A stretch of DNA of 64,000 nucleotides from Clostridia bacterium (GCA_017415025.1 JAFQJH010000004.1:62001-126000); one strand, 5' to 3'. Shown: positions 24,016-33,214, counted from the first letter of the stretch. Notes: generated by a model not told the origin, from the letters alone. Numbers and translations are program-made.

Positions 24016-24466
24016 AAATATACCTCCAATCCTGGACATTATAAATATACAATTATATTATCGCAGAAAATTGTCGCAAATACAATAGTAAAATAAGGAT
24101 TTTTTTGCGACAAAATTCACAAAAATTAAGGTAGGATATTGTAACTGTAATTTGGTAGTTTATCTATCTCTTTTGGACACCTCATCCACCACTAACGTGG
24201 TCCCCCTTCCCCTCGAGGGGAAGGCTCTGAAAATCACTGCTAATCAAGGCTTCTCCTTGAGGAGAGGCTCCGTCGTAGGCGGTGGTGAGGTGTAGGTTGC
24301 AACGCAACCGTTATTATTCGACATCCCGACAAATTAAGATTTGCATTTTGGGCAAGGATGAATTCCTGCTCTACGATTGTAAAATCGTGAATTGTGGAAA
24401 ACGTATTTATACGTTACGGACACAATACCGAAAATTCTCTGAAAGACAGAGAAAGCTCTGTTCTTG
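24016..24466. other. Long intergenic region without a gene
   Basis: Nothing coding is supported here. It holds the glmU upstream region (AT-rich, 24016-24120), the hairpin-rich repeat at 24177-24293, a small AACGTAT/ATACGTT hairpin near 24400 and the run-up to the ABC promoter. Confidence 0.6.
24177..24293. repeat. MITE-like palindromic repeat element
   Basis: A 117-bp element with imperfect terminal inverted repeats: ACACCTCATCCACC (24177-24190) against GGTGGTGAGGTGT (24281-24293). Inside are two hairpins, the perfect 20-bp palindrome CCTTCCCCTCGAGGGGAAGG (24205-24224) and CTTCTCCTTGAGGAGAGG. Its base composition (GC-rich) stands out from the AT-rich surroundings. Similar CCTTCCCC/GGGGAAGG elements are familiar to me from other gut Clostridia genomes. 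No transposase is encoded. Confidence 0.7.
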
Positions 24467-24495
24467 TTGACATAAATTTTCTCAAATGATATACT
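24467..24495 (+). promoter_or_regulatory. Promoter of the ABC/FtsX pair
   Basis: TTGACA (24467-24472), 17-base spacer, TATACT (24490-24495). The implied transcript start near 24502 makes the ATG codons at 24500-24515 unlikely starts. Confidence 0.75.
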
Positions 24496-24598
24496 TGCTT
24501 TGATGGTAAATATGCTATATAAGCAAAAAGAGGAATATATCAGGCAAGGCTCAGAGCATCCCCTATCTTGTAAAATTTTTTCAAAGGATTTGTTGCTG

Positions 24599-25330
24599 AT
24601 GAGAAAGAAGAAATTTGTTGAAGTTCAATTACCCGAGACAGATGTTGCTGTTAAGCTCGAGGATGTAACCAAGATTTACGAAAACGGCTTTGCTAACATT
24701 TTCCCGGCAGCCGATAATATTTCGCTTGAAATAAAAAAAGGTGAATTTGTTGCAATTATCGGCACCAGCGGTTCAGGAAAATCAACGCTTATGCATATGA
24801 TTGCGGGTGTAGAAAAACCTACCAAAGGTAAAGTATACATAAGCGGTTGCGATATTTATGAGCTTGACGACGACAGCCTTTCTTATTTCAGGTGCAAAGA
24901 AATCGGAATGGTTTTTCAGTTTTTCAATCTTATCCCTGTTATAAATATCGAAGAAAATATTGCGTATCCTTTGGTTGCTTCAGGCAGAAAACCCGACTTT
25001 AAAAAAATCACTGAAATTATGAATAGTCTCGGTCTGAACGGCAAGGGTTCTTATTTGCCGAATCAGCTTTCAGGCGGTCAACAGCAAAGAGTTGCAATTG
25101 CAAGATTGCTTGCCGCTTCACCTTCTTTGATACTTGCGGATGAGCCGACAGGAAACCTTGATTCCAAAAACAGCAAAGAGGTTATCGGCTTACTAATGAA
25201 AATATGCAAGGAAGAACGCAAGACCCTGGTTGTAATTACCCATGATGAAACAATAGCAAATTGTGCAGACAGAATACTTCGCATTGAGGACGGTAAAATA
25301 GTTTCCGATCAACGAAAAGCGGTGATGTAA
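24599..25330 (+). CDS. ABC transporter ATP-binding protein (MacB/Bce-like)
   Basis: A 243-aa ATPase. Walker A GTSGSGKST (55-63), Q-loop in MVFQFFNL, signature LSGGQQQRVA near 159, Walker B LILADEPTG and the switch His in VVITHD are all intact. The LolD/MacB/BceA-type sequence and the FtsX-like partner encoded next point to a mechanotransmission exporter acting on peptides, lipids or antimicrobials. I prefer the ATG at 24599 (AAAGGA 10 bases upstream), since the frame's earlier ATGs lie at the transcript start. Base composition is more AT-rich than the core genes nearby. Confidence 0.85.
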   Translation: MRKKKFVEVQLPETDVAVKLEDVTKIYENGFANIFPAADNISLEIKKGEFVAIIGTSGSGKSTLMHMIAGVEKPTKGKVYISGCDIYELDDDSLSYFRCKEIGMVFQFFNLIPVINIEENIAYPLVASGRKPDFKKITEIMNSLGLNGKGSYLPNQLSGGQQQRVAIARLLAASPSLILADEPTGNLDSKNSKEVIGLLMKICKEERKTLVVITHDETIANCADRILRIEDGKIVSDQRKAVM

Positions 25331-26827
25331 ATGAAATTTTACAGTGTTCTTGCTAAAAAAAGATTTGCGGCAGAGAAAACGGAATTTGTTCTGCTTGCGG
25401 TAACAATAGCTATATCGACTGCGGTTTTGCTTCTGACGCTTTCTATGAGTACAAACTATCTCACATTTTTAGTTAAAAATTCTCAAAGCATCACCGGCGG
25501 CAGTTTTTCACAGCTTCTGAAAAACAATTTTGAAAACCTTTCCGACATCGGTGAATATACAGGAGAGTTTTTAAATTACCTCCGGACCGGTGCTTCAGAC
25601 AATGTTGCTGAAAAAGTCAGTCCGAAGCCGAATTCGTCTCTGAGCATAAATGGCTATTTCCAGAACCTGGCGGAAGAGTCAGCACCTCTTCTTCCTCCGC
25701 AGGCAGAAAATTCAGAATCAATCTTTTCGCCAACGGCCAGTGTTGAAAATATGCCGTCAACAATTTTTCTGCTTTCCGTAGTTGTATTATTTATGATTAA
25801 TACAACAATTTCCATTGTATTCAGACTGTGCCGAAAAGCCCGAAGAAGCTTTCTGATAACAATGCTCGGTTCCGGAGATACAATGAACGGGATAAAGAAG
25901 TACGTTCATAAAGAAACTCAATATATTCTTATCACAGGTGTACCTGCGGGGATTTTACTTGGAGTTATCGGTATTTACACTGTCCGATTTTTCGGCAGGA
26001 TATATTTTCAAAACCAAAGTTTTTCGCCATTCCCCGTAAACATCCGGATTTCTTTGTCTGCTTTGGCTGTAACGGTAATGATAATAGCATTACTGACCTT
26101 CAGGTTTTCCAAAAAGGCATACAAGAACGTGTCAATTAAGGGAGTAGCATCCGCACTGAAAACCAAGCTGACATCCGATAACGGTATAAGAACAATGACT
26201 GCAAAGCCGGAAAAATACCTTAAAAAAAGTATGGCGCATTTCGTGTCAATCGGCAATTTTTCAAGCAATATTATGAACTATATCGGTATGATAAGCTCAA
26301 CAAGCATCACACTGCTCATTTTTGTTATAATTATTATGGTGTTTGATATTGTCAGAAATTACGGTGGCAAGGAAATCTTGTCTTACAGTTCTCAAATGAT
26401 TGAATTCAGCTTCGCATCTGAAATCTACTTTTTTGCAGTGGCAAGTGCGCTTGTTGCAGTCTCAGTACTTACTGTATTCAGTTCAGTTTTTGCAAATATA
26501 ACCTCGAATACGGGCATATACGCCCTTATGCGTTCCTCAGGTTCAAATGTCGGTGAGGTTCTGCGGACTGTTCGTAAAGAAGGCAACATAACATCACTCA
26601 CTTGTTGTGTTGTTGCTTCATTTGTTACGATGTTTATCACAGTCAACACTTCGGCAATGTATGAAAACGACAGTCGGGTTATATTCAGCGGTTCGTGGAA
26701 AATCTTGCTGGTTGTAGCATCAGCAATACTGCTGATGTATACAAGTGTTTTTGTAACGACTTATTTTATGAGGAAGAAAATAAAAAGGCTCGATATGATC
26801 GGTACTCTTAAGAATTTATTTTACTAA
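25331..26827 (+). CDS. FtsX-like ABC transporter permease
   Basis: A 498-aa membrane protein that starts immediately after the ATPase stop codon. Helices lie near residues 18-40, 150-170, 195-220, 238-255, 318-338, 360-385, 415-435 and 465-485, with an extracytoplasmic stretch (about 45-145) after the first helix. This is the repeated FtsX layout with two halves in one chain. No response regulator or histidine kinase gene flanks it, so a full Bce module is not present. Substrate unknown. Confidence 0.8.
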   Translation: MKFYSVLAKKRFAAEKTEFVLLAVTIAISTAVLLLTLSMSTNYLTFLVKNSQSITGGSFSQLLKNNFENLSDIGEYTGEFLNYLRTGASDNVAEKVSPKPNSSLSINGYFQNLAEESAPLLPPQAENSESIFSPTASVENMPSTIFLLSVVVLFMINTTISIVFRLCRKARRSFLITMLGSGDTMNGIKKYVHKETQYILITGVPAGILLGVIGIYTVRFFGRIYFQNQSFSPFPVNIRISLSALAVTVMIIALLTFRFSKKAYKNVSIKGVASALKTKLTSDNGIRTMTAKPEKYLKKSMAHFVSIGNFSSNIMNYIGMISSTSITLLIFVIIIMVFDIVRNYGGKEILSYSSQMIEFSFASEIYFFAVASALVAVSVLTVFSSVFANITSNTGIYALMRSSGSNVGEVLRTVRKEGNITSLTCCVVASFVTMFITVNTSAMYENDSRVIFSGSWKILLVVASAILLMYTSVFVTTYFMRKKIKRLDMIGTLKNLFY

Positions 26828-26852
26828 AAAGAATAAACCGGATAGATGCACA

Positions 26853-26894
26853 ACAAGTAACGGATTGCAGTTGTAACCCGTTACTTGTCATTTT
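26853..26894 (+). terminator. Terminator after the ABC permease gene
   Basis: ACAAGTAACGG (26853-26863) pairs with CCGTTACTTGT (26878-26888), followed by CATTTTTC. Confidence 0.8.
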
Positions 26895-26952
26895 TCGTCA
26901 GTTAATACAAAAAAATCCTATTTCACATCAAACAAATTTCTATAAAAAAGTA

Positions 26953-26982
26953 TAGACAATTTGCATAAAACTGTGATATACT
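26953..26982 (+). promoter_or_regulatory. Promoter of ppdK
   Basis: TAGACA (26953-26958), 18-base spacer ending TGA (extended -10), TATACT (26977-26982); about 70 bases of leader precede a strong GGAGG site. Confidence 0.6.
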
Positions 26983-27056
26983 AATTTACGAATGTTAGTG
27001 GGAAAATTATGCCTATTAACACCCAATCAAGTTATTAATTTTTTGGAGGTATAAAA

Positions 27057-29687
27057 ATGGCACACAAGTATGTATACCTTTTCAAAGAGGGTAACGCTTC
27101 CATGCGTGAGCTCCTCGGCGGTAAGGGTGCTAACCTTGCTGAGATGACAAGTCTCGGCCTTCCCGTTCCTCAGGGCTTCACTGTTACAACTGAAGCTTGT
27201 ACACAGTACTACGAGGACGGCAGAAAGATCAATGAAGACATCCAGGCAGAAATTATGGAGTACATCGACAAGATGGAAGAAATCACCGGCAAGAAGTTCG
27301 GCGATAAGGAAAATCCCCTCCTCGTTTCTGTTCGTTCAGGCGCTCGTGCTTCAATGCCCGGTATGATGGATACTATCCTCAACCTCGGTCTTAACGAAGA
27401 AGTTGTTGAAGTTATGGCTGCTAAGTCAGGTAATGCTCGTTGGGCATACGACTGCTACAGAAGATTTATCCAGATGTATTCCGACGTTGTTATGGAAGTT
27501 GGTAAGAAGTACTTTGAGCAGCTTATCGACGAGATGAAGGAAGACAGAGGCGTTTCTCAGGACGTTGAGCTTACAGCTGATGACCTTAAGGAGCTCGCTG
27601 AGCAGTTCAAGGCTGAGTATAAGTCAAAGATCGGCAAGGACTTCCCGTCAGACCCCAGAGAGCAGCTCATGGGTGCTGTTGAGGCTGTTTTCCGTTCATG
27701 GGACAACCCCCGTGCAAACGTTTACCGTCGTGACAACGATATCCCGTACTCATGGGGTACTGCTGTTAACGTTCAGGCTATGGCTTTCGGTAACATGGGT
27801 GACGATTGCGGTACAGGTGTTGCTTTCACACGTGACCCCGCTACAGGTGACAAGGGCCTTATGGGTGAGTTCCTTGTAAATGCACAGGGTGAAGACGTTG
27901 TTGCAGGTGTTCGTACTCCGATGCCGATCGCACAGATGGCTGACAAGTTCCCCGAGGCTTTCGCAGAGTTCACAAAGGTTTGCGCTATCCTTGAGGATCA
28001 TTACAGAGATATGCAGGATATGGAGTTCACTATCGAAGGCGGTAAGCTCTATATGCTCCAGACAAGAAACGGTAAGAGAACAGCTAAGGCTGCTCTTAAG
28101 ATCGCTTGTGACCTGGTTGTTGAGGGTATGATCGATGCTAAGAAGGCAGTTGCTATGTTCGACCCGAGAAACCTTGACACACTCCTCCACCCGCAGTTCG
28201 ATGCAAAGGCTCTCAAGGCTGCTACTCCTGCAGGTAAGGGTCTCGGCGCTTCTCCGGGTGCTGCTTGCGGTAAGGTTGTATTCACAGCTGAAGATGCTGT
28301 TGAATGGAACGAGAAGGGCGAGAAGGTTGTTCTTGTTCGTCTTGAGACTTCACCGGAAGACATCACAGGTATGAAGGCTGCTCAGGGTATCCTCACAGTT
28401 CGTGGCGGTATGACATCACACGCTGCTGTTGTTGCTCGTGGTATGGGTACATGCTGCGTATCAGGCTGCGGCGAAATCAAGATGGATGAAGAAAACAAGA
28501 AGTTTGAACTCGCAGGTAAGGTATACAACGAAGGCGACTATATCTCAATCGACGGTTCAACAGGTAATATCTATGACGGTATCATCCCGACAGTTGACGC
28601 TGAAATCGCAGGCGAATTCGGCAGAATCATGGCTTGGGCTGATGAGTTCAGAACTCTTAAGGTTCGTACAAACGCTGACACACCTGCAGACGCAAAGAGA
28701 GCTCGCGAGCTCGGCGCTGAAGGTATCGGTCTCTGCCGTACAGAGCATATGTTCTTCGAGGCAGACAGAATCGCTGCATTCCGTGAGATGATCTGTGCTG
28801 ACACAGTCGAAGAGAGAGAAGCAGCTCTTGATAAGATTCTTCCTTATCAGCAGGGCGACTTCGAGGCTCTTTACGAAGCACTTGAGGGCAACCCGGTTAC
28901 AATCCGTTTCCTTGATCCCCCGCTTCACGAGTTCGTTCCCACAGAGGAAGCTGACATTGCTGCGCTCGCAGCTGCTCAGGGCAAGAGCGTTGAGGACATC
29001 AAGGCTATCATCGCAGGTCTCCACGAGTTCAACCCGATGATGGGTCACCGCGGATGCCGTCTTGCAGTAACTTATCCGGAAATCGCTGCAATGCAGACAA
29101 AGGCTGTTATCCGTGCTGCTATCAACGTTCAGAAGGCACACGCAGACTGGAACGTTGTTCCTGAAATTATGATTCCGCTCGTTGGCGAAGTTAAGGAGCT
29201 TAAGTTCGTTAAGAAGGTTGTTGTTGAGACAGCTGACGCTGAAATCGCAGCAGCAGGCGTAGAGCTCAAGTACGAAGTTGGTACAATGATCGAGATTCCG
29301 AGAGCATGTCTCACAGCTGATGAGATCGCTAAGGAAGCTGACTTCTTCTGCTTCGGTACAAACGACCTTACACAGATGACATTCGGCTTCAGCCGTGATG
29401 ACGCTGGTAAGTTCCTTTCAGCTTACTATGATACAAAGATCTTTGAGAACGATCCGTTCGCAAAGCTTGACCAGACAGGCGTTGGCGCTCTTATGGAGAT
29501 GGCAGTTGCTAAGGGTAAGGCTAGCGGCAAGAACCTTCACTACGGTATCTGTGGTGAGCACGGCGGTGACCCGACATCTGTTGAGTTCTGCCACAAGATC
29601 GGCCTCAACTATGTTTCATGCTCACCGTTCCGCGTTCCTGTAGCTCGCCTCGCTGCAGCTCAGGCAGCTATTGCTGAGATGAAATAA
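27057..29687 (+). CDS. ppdK: Pyruvate, phosphate dikinase
   Basis: An 876-aa cytosolic enzyme that interconverts pyruvate/ATP/Pi and PEP/AMP/PPi, central to PPi-linked glycolysis in anaerobes. Domains in order: ATP-grasp (KGANLAEM near the N-terminus), the swivelling phosphohistidine domain with GGMTSHAAVVARGMG (His455, same number as the Clostridium symbiosum enzyme) and the C-terminal TIM barrel with the catalytic Cys in HYGICGEHGGDP (about 832). The coding sequence uses a narrow set of codons, suggesting very high expression, which also creates long antisense open frames. Single-gene unit with its own promoter and terminator. Confidence 0.98.
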   Translation: MAHKYVYLFKEGNASMRELLGGKGANLAEMTSLGLPVPQGFTVTTEACTQYYEDGRKINEDIQAEIMEYIDKMEEITGKKFGDKENPLLVSVRSGARASMPGMMDTILNLGLNEEVVEVMAAKSGNARWAYDCYRRFIQMYSDVVMEVGKKYFEQLIDEMKEDRGVSQDVELTADDLKELAEQFKAEYKSKIGKDFPSDPREQLMGAVEAVFRSWDNPRANVYRRDNDIPYSWGTAVNVQAMAFGNMGDDCGTGVAFTRDPATGDKGLMGEFLVNAQGEDVVAGVRTPMPIAQMADKFPEAFAEFTKVCAILEDHYRDMQDMEFTIEGGKLYMLQTRNGKRTAKAALKIACDLVVEGMIDAKKAVAMFDPRNLDTLLHPQFDAKALKAATPAGKGLGASPGAACGKVVFTAEDAVEWNEKGEKVVLVRLETSPEDITGMKAAQGILTVRGGMTSHAAVVARGMGTCCVSGCGEIKMDEENKKFELAGKVYNEGDYISIDGSTGNIYDGIIPTVDAEIAGEFGRIMAWADEFRTLKVRTNADTPADAKRARELGAEGIGLCRTEHMFFEADRIAAFREMICADTVEEREAALDKILPYQQGDFEALYEALEGNPVTIRFLDPPLHEFVPTEEADIAALAAAQGKSVEDIKAIIAGLHEFNPMMGHRGCRLAVTYPEIAAMQTKAVIRAAINVQKAHADWNVVPEIMIPLVGEVKELKFVKKVVVETADAEIAAAGVELKYEVGTMIEIPRACLTADEIAKEADFFCFGTNDLTQMTFGFSRDDAGKFLSAYYDTKIFENDPFAKLDQTGVGALMEMAVAKGKASGKNLHYGICGEHGGDPTSVEFCHKIGLNYVSCSPFRVPVARLAAAQAAIAEMK

Positions 29688-29716
29688 GATTGAGTGTTGA
29701 CTCATTCTGAATAAAC

Positions 29717-29752
29717 AATCAATCCCCTTGGAGCAATCCAAGGGGATTTTTT
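29717..29752 (+). terminator. ppdK terminator (copy 1 of a 35-bp repeated element)
   Basis: AATCCCCTTGG and CCAAGGGGATT form an 11-bp stem around AGCAAT, then TTTTT. The same 35 bases recur at 31499-31533 and, inverted, at 42158-42192. Confidence 0.92.
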
Positions 29753-29754
29753 AT

Positions 29755-29810
29755 GAATGCAACCACCGGTTGACAAATTTCAAGGTATACTTGGTAGAAT
29801 GTAACCACCG
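29755..29810 (+). promoter_or_regulatory. Promoter bracketed by two 14-bp direct repeats (candidate operator)
   Basis: GAATGCAACCACCG (29755-29768) and GAATGTAACCACCG (29797-29810) differ at one base and are spaced 42 bp, about four helical turns. Between them are TTGACA (29770-29775) and, 19 bases on, TGG-TAGAAT (29795-29800), so the first copy abuts the -35 and the second overlaps the -10. A further possible promoter, TTGACA (29828-29833) with CATAAT 18 bases on, lies downstream. Confidence 0.55.
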
Positions 29811-29884
29811 AATTTGTTATATTTTTGTTGACAAGAGAAGGATTATTACCGCATAATAAACATATGGATTTGCAGGTGATGAAA

Positions 29885-30547
29885 ATGACAATTGGTACAA
29901 AAATACAAACATTACGAAAGCAACGTGGTTTATCACAAGAACAGCTTGCCGAGGCTTTAGGTGTCTCTCGACAAGCTGTCAGCAAATGGGAGGCGGAGCA
30001 ATCCGTACCCGATATTGATAAAATAATTTTAATTTGTGATTATTTTGGTGTGACAACTGACCATATTCTCCGCAACACAGAATCGCACCAAGCCGAACAA
30101 GAACCTGAACCTCAGCCTGATAGTCTTATGCAAAATAATACAAGCCAAAATGAAGTTAATGCAGAAGAAAAGAAGAAATCCGCACTTCTTTTGGCTGTTG
30201 CAATTATGTTATATATAATTTCGGTTATTCCGCCGATTCTTATTGATGATGCGGCAGGTCCGGCACTTATGTTCGTTATGGTTGCGGTAGCTACAGGTAT
30301 AATAGTTTACCGTTCAGTACTGAACTCCAGAAATAAGAGCGAAGAAGTATCAGAACCAAAGCAACCGGAAAATCCTAAACATAAAGCAGTGAAGAGCAGT
30401 GTTAGAGCTTTGTCAGTGGTTCTGTTCTTTGTGATTAGCTTTTTAAGTGGTGCGTGGTATATAACTTGGCTTGTTTTTCCAATAACTGTAGCGATTAATA
30501 ATATTATTGAAGCCTGTTTTGATTTGAAAGATGGTGATGATAAATGA
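29885..30547 (+). CDS. XRE-family regulator with C-terminal membrane helices
   Basis: A 220-aa protein. Residues 1-58 are a Cro/CI-type helix-turn-helix (IQTLRKQRGLSQEQLAEALGVSRQAVSKWE is the typical core, split here by helices 2-3). An acidic, Gln/Pro-rich linker follows, then three to four hydrophobic helices between about 103 and 205. It is thus a membrane-tethered repressor or activator. The ATG at 29885 follows CAGGTG; earlier in-frame starts lack a site. It overlaps the next gene by ATGA, so the pair is translationally coupled. Codon use is AT-richer than ppdK. Confidence 0.85.
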   Translation: MTIGTKIQTLRKQRGLSQEQLAEALGVSRQAVSKWEAEQSVPDIDKIILICDYFGVTTDHILRNTESHQAEQEPEPQPDSLMQNNTSQNEVNAEEKKKSALLLAVAIMLYIISVIPPILIDDAAGPALMFVMVAVATGIIVYRSVLNSRNKSEEVSEPKQPENPKHKAVKSSVRALSVVLFFVISFLSGAWYITWLVFPITVAINNIIEACFDLKDGDDK

Positions 30548-31479
30548 AAAAATCAGCAATTGCGAGAATAGTTATATGGTCCGTTGTAGCAGTTTTACTT
30601 ATAGGGATTTTGTTGGGTGTGATGATTTTCAGCGAAAACCTCAATGCACCCAGAATCTTTGGAAAAGAACAAGGCTATAAATATAGTAACGAAAAAGAAT
30701 ATACTGTCGGTGCATCTGAAATACCCGCGGAGACCTTTACAAGCATACGCGTTGATTGGATTAGCGGAAATGTATATGTGTTTGCTTATGACGGCGATAC
30801 TGTTAAAATAGAAGAAACATCAAATGATGTTATCGAAGAAAAATATGAACTTCGTTGGCGGGTGAAAGAAAATACGCTTTATATAAAGCCCTGCCAATCA
30901 ACAAATTCTTGGAACTTGTCAAATAAAATTCCTACAAAGGATTTGTTTGTTTATCTTCCCAAAACTCTGGCGACGACACTGAATATAGTTTCAGTTGACA
31001 CTGCAAGTGCGTGTATCGGCATAACCGATATTACCGCAAACGAGATTGATACAACAACTGCTTCAGGTGATACTTGGCTTGAAAAATGCGGTGCAGTAGA
31101 TATAGATGTTGAAGGTGTCAGCGGATATATAAATATTACTGAAACGAATATGGAAAGAATTGATGCAGAAACTGTCAGCGGAAATATTGAGATTATGGGT
31201 ACGGTTAAAGAGTTGAGTGCAGACAGTGTATCAGGAACAGTTCTTTTGTATACAGGCGAGGCACCTCAATCGGCTGATATTTCTACCGTCAGCGGTGACA
31301 TTAAATTTGAGATTCCTGATAATAAAGGCTTCTATGTTGATTTTGATTCCGTCAGCGGTAAGATCACAAGCGAATTTTCATTGACAATAAATAACGGTAA
31401 GCAGATCTATGGTAACGGCGAAAGACATTATGACTTTGAAACTGTCAGTGGCAATGCTTATATTGAAACAAAAGAATAA
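30544..31479 (+). CDS. Membrane-anchored DUF4097-type beta-repeat protein
   Basis: A 311-aa protein with one N-terminal membrane helix (about 9-30) and an extracytoplasmic beta-solenoid-like region. Short VSG repeats recur (VEGVSGYI, AETVSGNI, ADSVSGTV, STVSGDI, DSVSGKI, ETVSGNAY), the hallmark of DUF4097/DUF4098 (PF13349) proteins. In Firmicutes these commonly sit beside a PadR or XRE regulator and are linked to envelope stress; here the partner is the membrane XRE protein, overlapping by four bases. Precise function unknown. Confidence 0.8.
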   Translation: MKKSAIARIVIWSVVAVLLIGILLGVMIFSENLNAPRIFGKEQGYKYSNEKEYTVGASEIPAETFTSIRVDWISGNVYVFAYDGDTVKIEETSNDVIEEKYELRWRVKENTLYIKPCQSTNSWNLSNKIPTKDLFVYLPKTLATTLNIVSVDTASACIGITDITANEIDTTTASGDTWLEKCGAVDIDVEGVSGYINITETNMERIDAETVSGNIEIMGTVKELSADSVSGTVLLYTGEAPQSADISTVSGDIKFEIPDNKGFYVDFDSVSGKITSEFSLTINNGKQIYGNGERHYDFETVSGNAYIETKE

Positions 31480-31498
31480 GACTTCGTAATTAAAGTTT

Positions 31499-31533
31499 AA
31501 TCAATCCCCTTGGAGCAATCCAAGGGGATTTTT
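31499..31533 (+). terminator. Terminator (copy 2 of the 35-bp element)
   Basis: Identical over 35 bases to the ppdK terminator, ending the XRE-DUF4097 pair. Confidence 0.9.
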
Positions 31534-31595
31534 GTTGCAGTTTCAGAGTGGTGATGATATAATTTAAGTACAGATCAAGAACGGGTGGGATTTTT

Positions 31596-32291
31596 GTGAA
31601 AAAGCTGTTTGAGAAGCACGAAACTGCATTCTGTATATTTCTTATAATCGTATACATCGTTGTAAATTCTGTTTGCGTTCAGTGCTTTGGTTATACAAGC
31701 TGTGTCGGTTTTATCGTAAACACCATACTGTCCGTATGCTTAATTGCAATTATTCTGATGTCGAACAGAGCCGAATACTATGGTTTAAAAAAGGTCAAGA
31801 ACGCAAAGAAGTATTTATATTTTATTCCGCTAATCTTCATTGTGACAGTTAATCTTTGGAACGGATTTAACATCAACCATTCACCAAGCGAGATAATATT
31901 TCACATCTTAACTATGATAAATATCGGCTTCATAGAAGAGATTATCTTCAGAGGTTTTCTGTTTAAAATGATGGCAAAAACAAATATTAAAAGCGCAATA
32001 ATAGTAAGTGCCGTTACCTTTGGTGCAGGTCACATTGTCAACTTGATAAACGGTGCAGATTTTGTCCCTACTGTAATTCAGGTATGCTATGCGACTGCAG
32101 TAGGCTACCTGTTCGTTGTTTTGTTTCATAAAAGCAAGTCGCTTGTTCCCTGTATCATAACACATTCGCTGGTGAATTCCTTGTCCGTGTTCAATGTTGA
32201 AAACACCTTGTCACTATACATAGCACCCGTATTTCTTACAATCGTTCCGCTTGCCTACGCACTTTATATAAACAAAACGGTCAAAGAATAA
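31596..32291 (+). CDS. CPBP-family intramembrane metalloprotease
   Basis: A 231-aa membrane protein of the CAAX-protease/bacteriocin-processing family (PF02517). The catalytic motifs are EEIIFRGFLFK (motif 1, Glu-Glu with Arg), FGAGHIVNL (motif 2) and ITHSLVN (motif 3), within about seven hydrophobic helices. It starts at GTG 31596 after GGGTGGGA. In Gram-positive bacteria such proteins process peptides or give bacteriocin immunity; there is no obvious substrate gene beside it. Confidence 0.85.
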   Translation: MKKLFEKHETAFCIFLIIVYIVVNSVCVQCFGYTSCVGFIVNTILSVCLIAIILMSNRAEYYGLKKVKNAKKYLYFIPLIFIVTVNLWNGFNINHSPSEIIFHILTMINIGFIEEIIFRGFLFKMMAKTNIKSAIIVSAVTFGAGHIVNLINGADFVPTVIQVCYATAVGYLFVVLFHKSKSLVPCIITHSLVNSLSVFNVENTLSLYIAPVFLTIVPLAYALYINKTVKE

Positions 32292-32503
32292 TTCGGGAGG
32301 TTTTCGCCATTCTTTTCCAACCGTTGAGATAAAATAAACTTCAGTTAGAATAATCAATGCCTCGTATTTATGATATAAACCCCATTAAGTAGTTTTGAAA
32401 CTTTTTATTATTTCAAGTGTGTTATATCATATCACCAAATACAAGGAGGGCAAGTTTGATTTTTAGTTAAGAAAACCAAACTGAAGCTCACGGATTTTGG
32501 GTA
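32292..32503. other. Intergenic region, nothing recognised
   Basis: AT-rich spacer between converging genes. I see no clear hairpin with a T-run and no open frame with a ribosome site. Confidence 0.5.
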
Positions 32504-33214
32504 TTACTTCTTAAGATAGTTCAGAACTGTGACACCGTTTTCGATTTTTGCGTTAATTGCTTCAAAGGTTGAAAGTGTACTTTCTGTGAATAACGGCTTA
32601 TCGTTTTTATCAGCAACAATGGGAGCAACAATAAGGCTCAGCTCATCAATAACATCTGCTCTCTGAAAATATCCGTTTACAATACTTCCGCCCTCTAGAA
32701 GCAGAGTATCACATCCGATAATATTTTTAAGCTTGAAGAGTGCAAGCTCAACATCGATTTCGGTTTCGCCTGCAAATATGTACGGAATTTCCATACTTTC
32801 AAGGTAACCTAAATATCGTTCATCTGCCTGTTCGGTCAGCACTTCAATAATCTGTGCACCGTCATATCCCGGGTCACCGTCAGGGTCGACGATTTTATTC
32901 GACTTCCAACCAAGCTTACCTTTCGGGTCAAAAGCAACAGCGTAAAAGCCGGTCATATCGTCAAGAATAAAATCCATCTTTAAATCCATATCGTGACGCA
33001 CGGGCTCATATTCTGAAAGGTCAGGATAATATCCACCTGTAAAGCTGCCTTCCATTGTGACTCTGCCACAGATAAATCCGTTTGATTTCAAGTTACGGTT
33101 AATCTCGTAATAGGTTTCGCAAGCAGCTGCACATTCGGTTTTTCCTAAAAAATCACCTGTAACCTTCCCGTCAAGAGAGGTTACCATATGGCAAATGATG
33201 TATGGTCTGTTCAT
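32504..33214 (-). CDS. RibD C-terminal / dihydrofolate-reductase-fold reductase
   Basis: A 236-aa cytosolic protein matching the RibD_C reductase domain (PF01872) alone: ICHMVTSLDGKVTG at the N-terminus, GRVTMEGSFTG for cofactor/substrate binding, LLLEGGSIVNGYF for the NADPH-binding glycine loop and ELSLIVAPIVAD near the end. There is no deaminase domain and no other riboflavin gene nearby, so it is probably a stand-alone NADPH reductase rather than RibD itself. Confidence 0.85.
   Translation of the reverse strand: MNRPYIICHMVTSLDGKVTGDFLGKTECAAACETYYEINRNLKSNGFICGRVTMEGSFTGGYYPDLSEYEPVRHDMDLKMDFILDDMTGFYAVAFDPKGKLGWKSNKIVDPDGDPGYDGAQIIEVLTEQADERYLGYLESMEIPYIFAGETEIDVELALFKLKNIIGCDTLLLEGGSIVNGYFQRADVIDELSLIVAPIVADKNDKPLFTESTLSTFEAINAKIENGVTVLNYLKK

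Noticed and set aside
27750-29141. Long antisense open frames inside ppdK (up to about 190 codons)
   Set aside because: They arise from the very biased codon use of ppdK, have no ribosome sites or recognisable domains, and overlap a fully supported gene.
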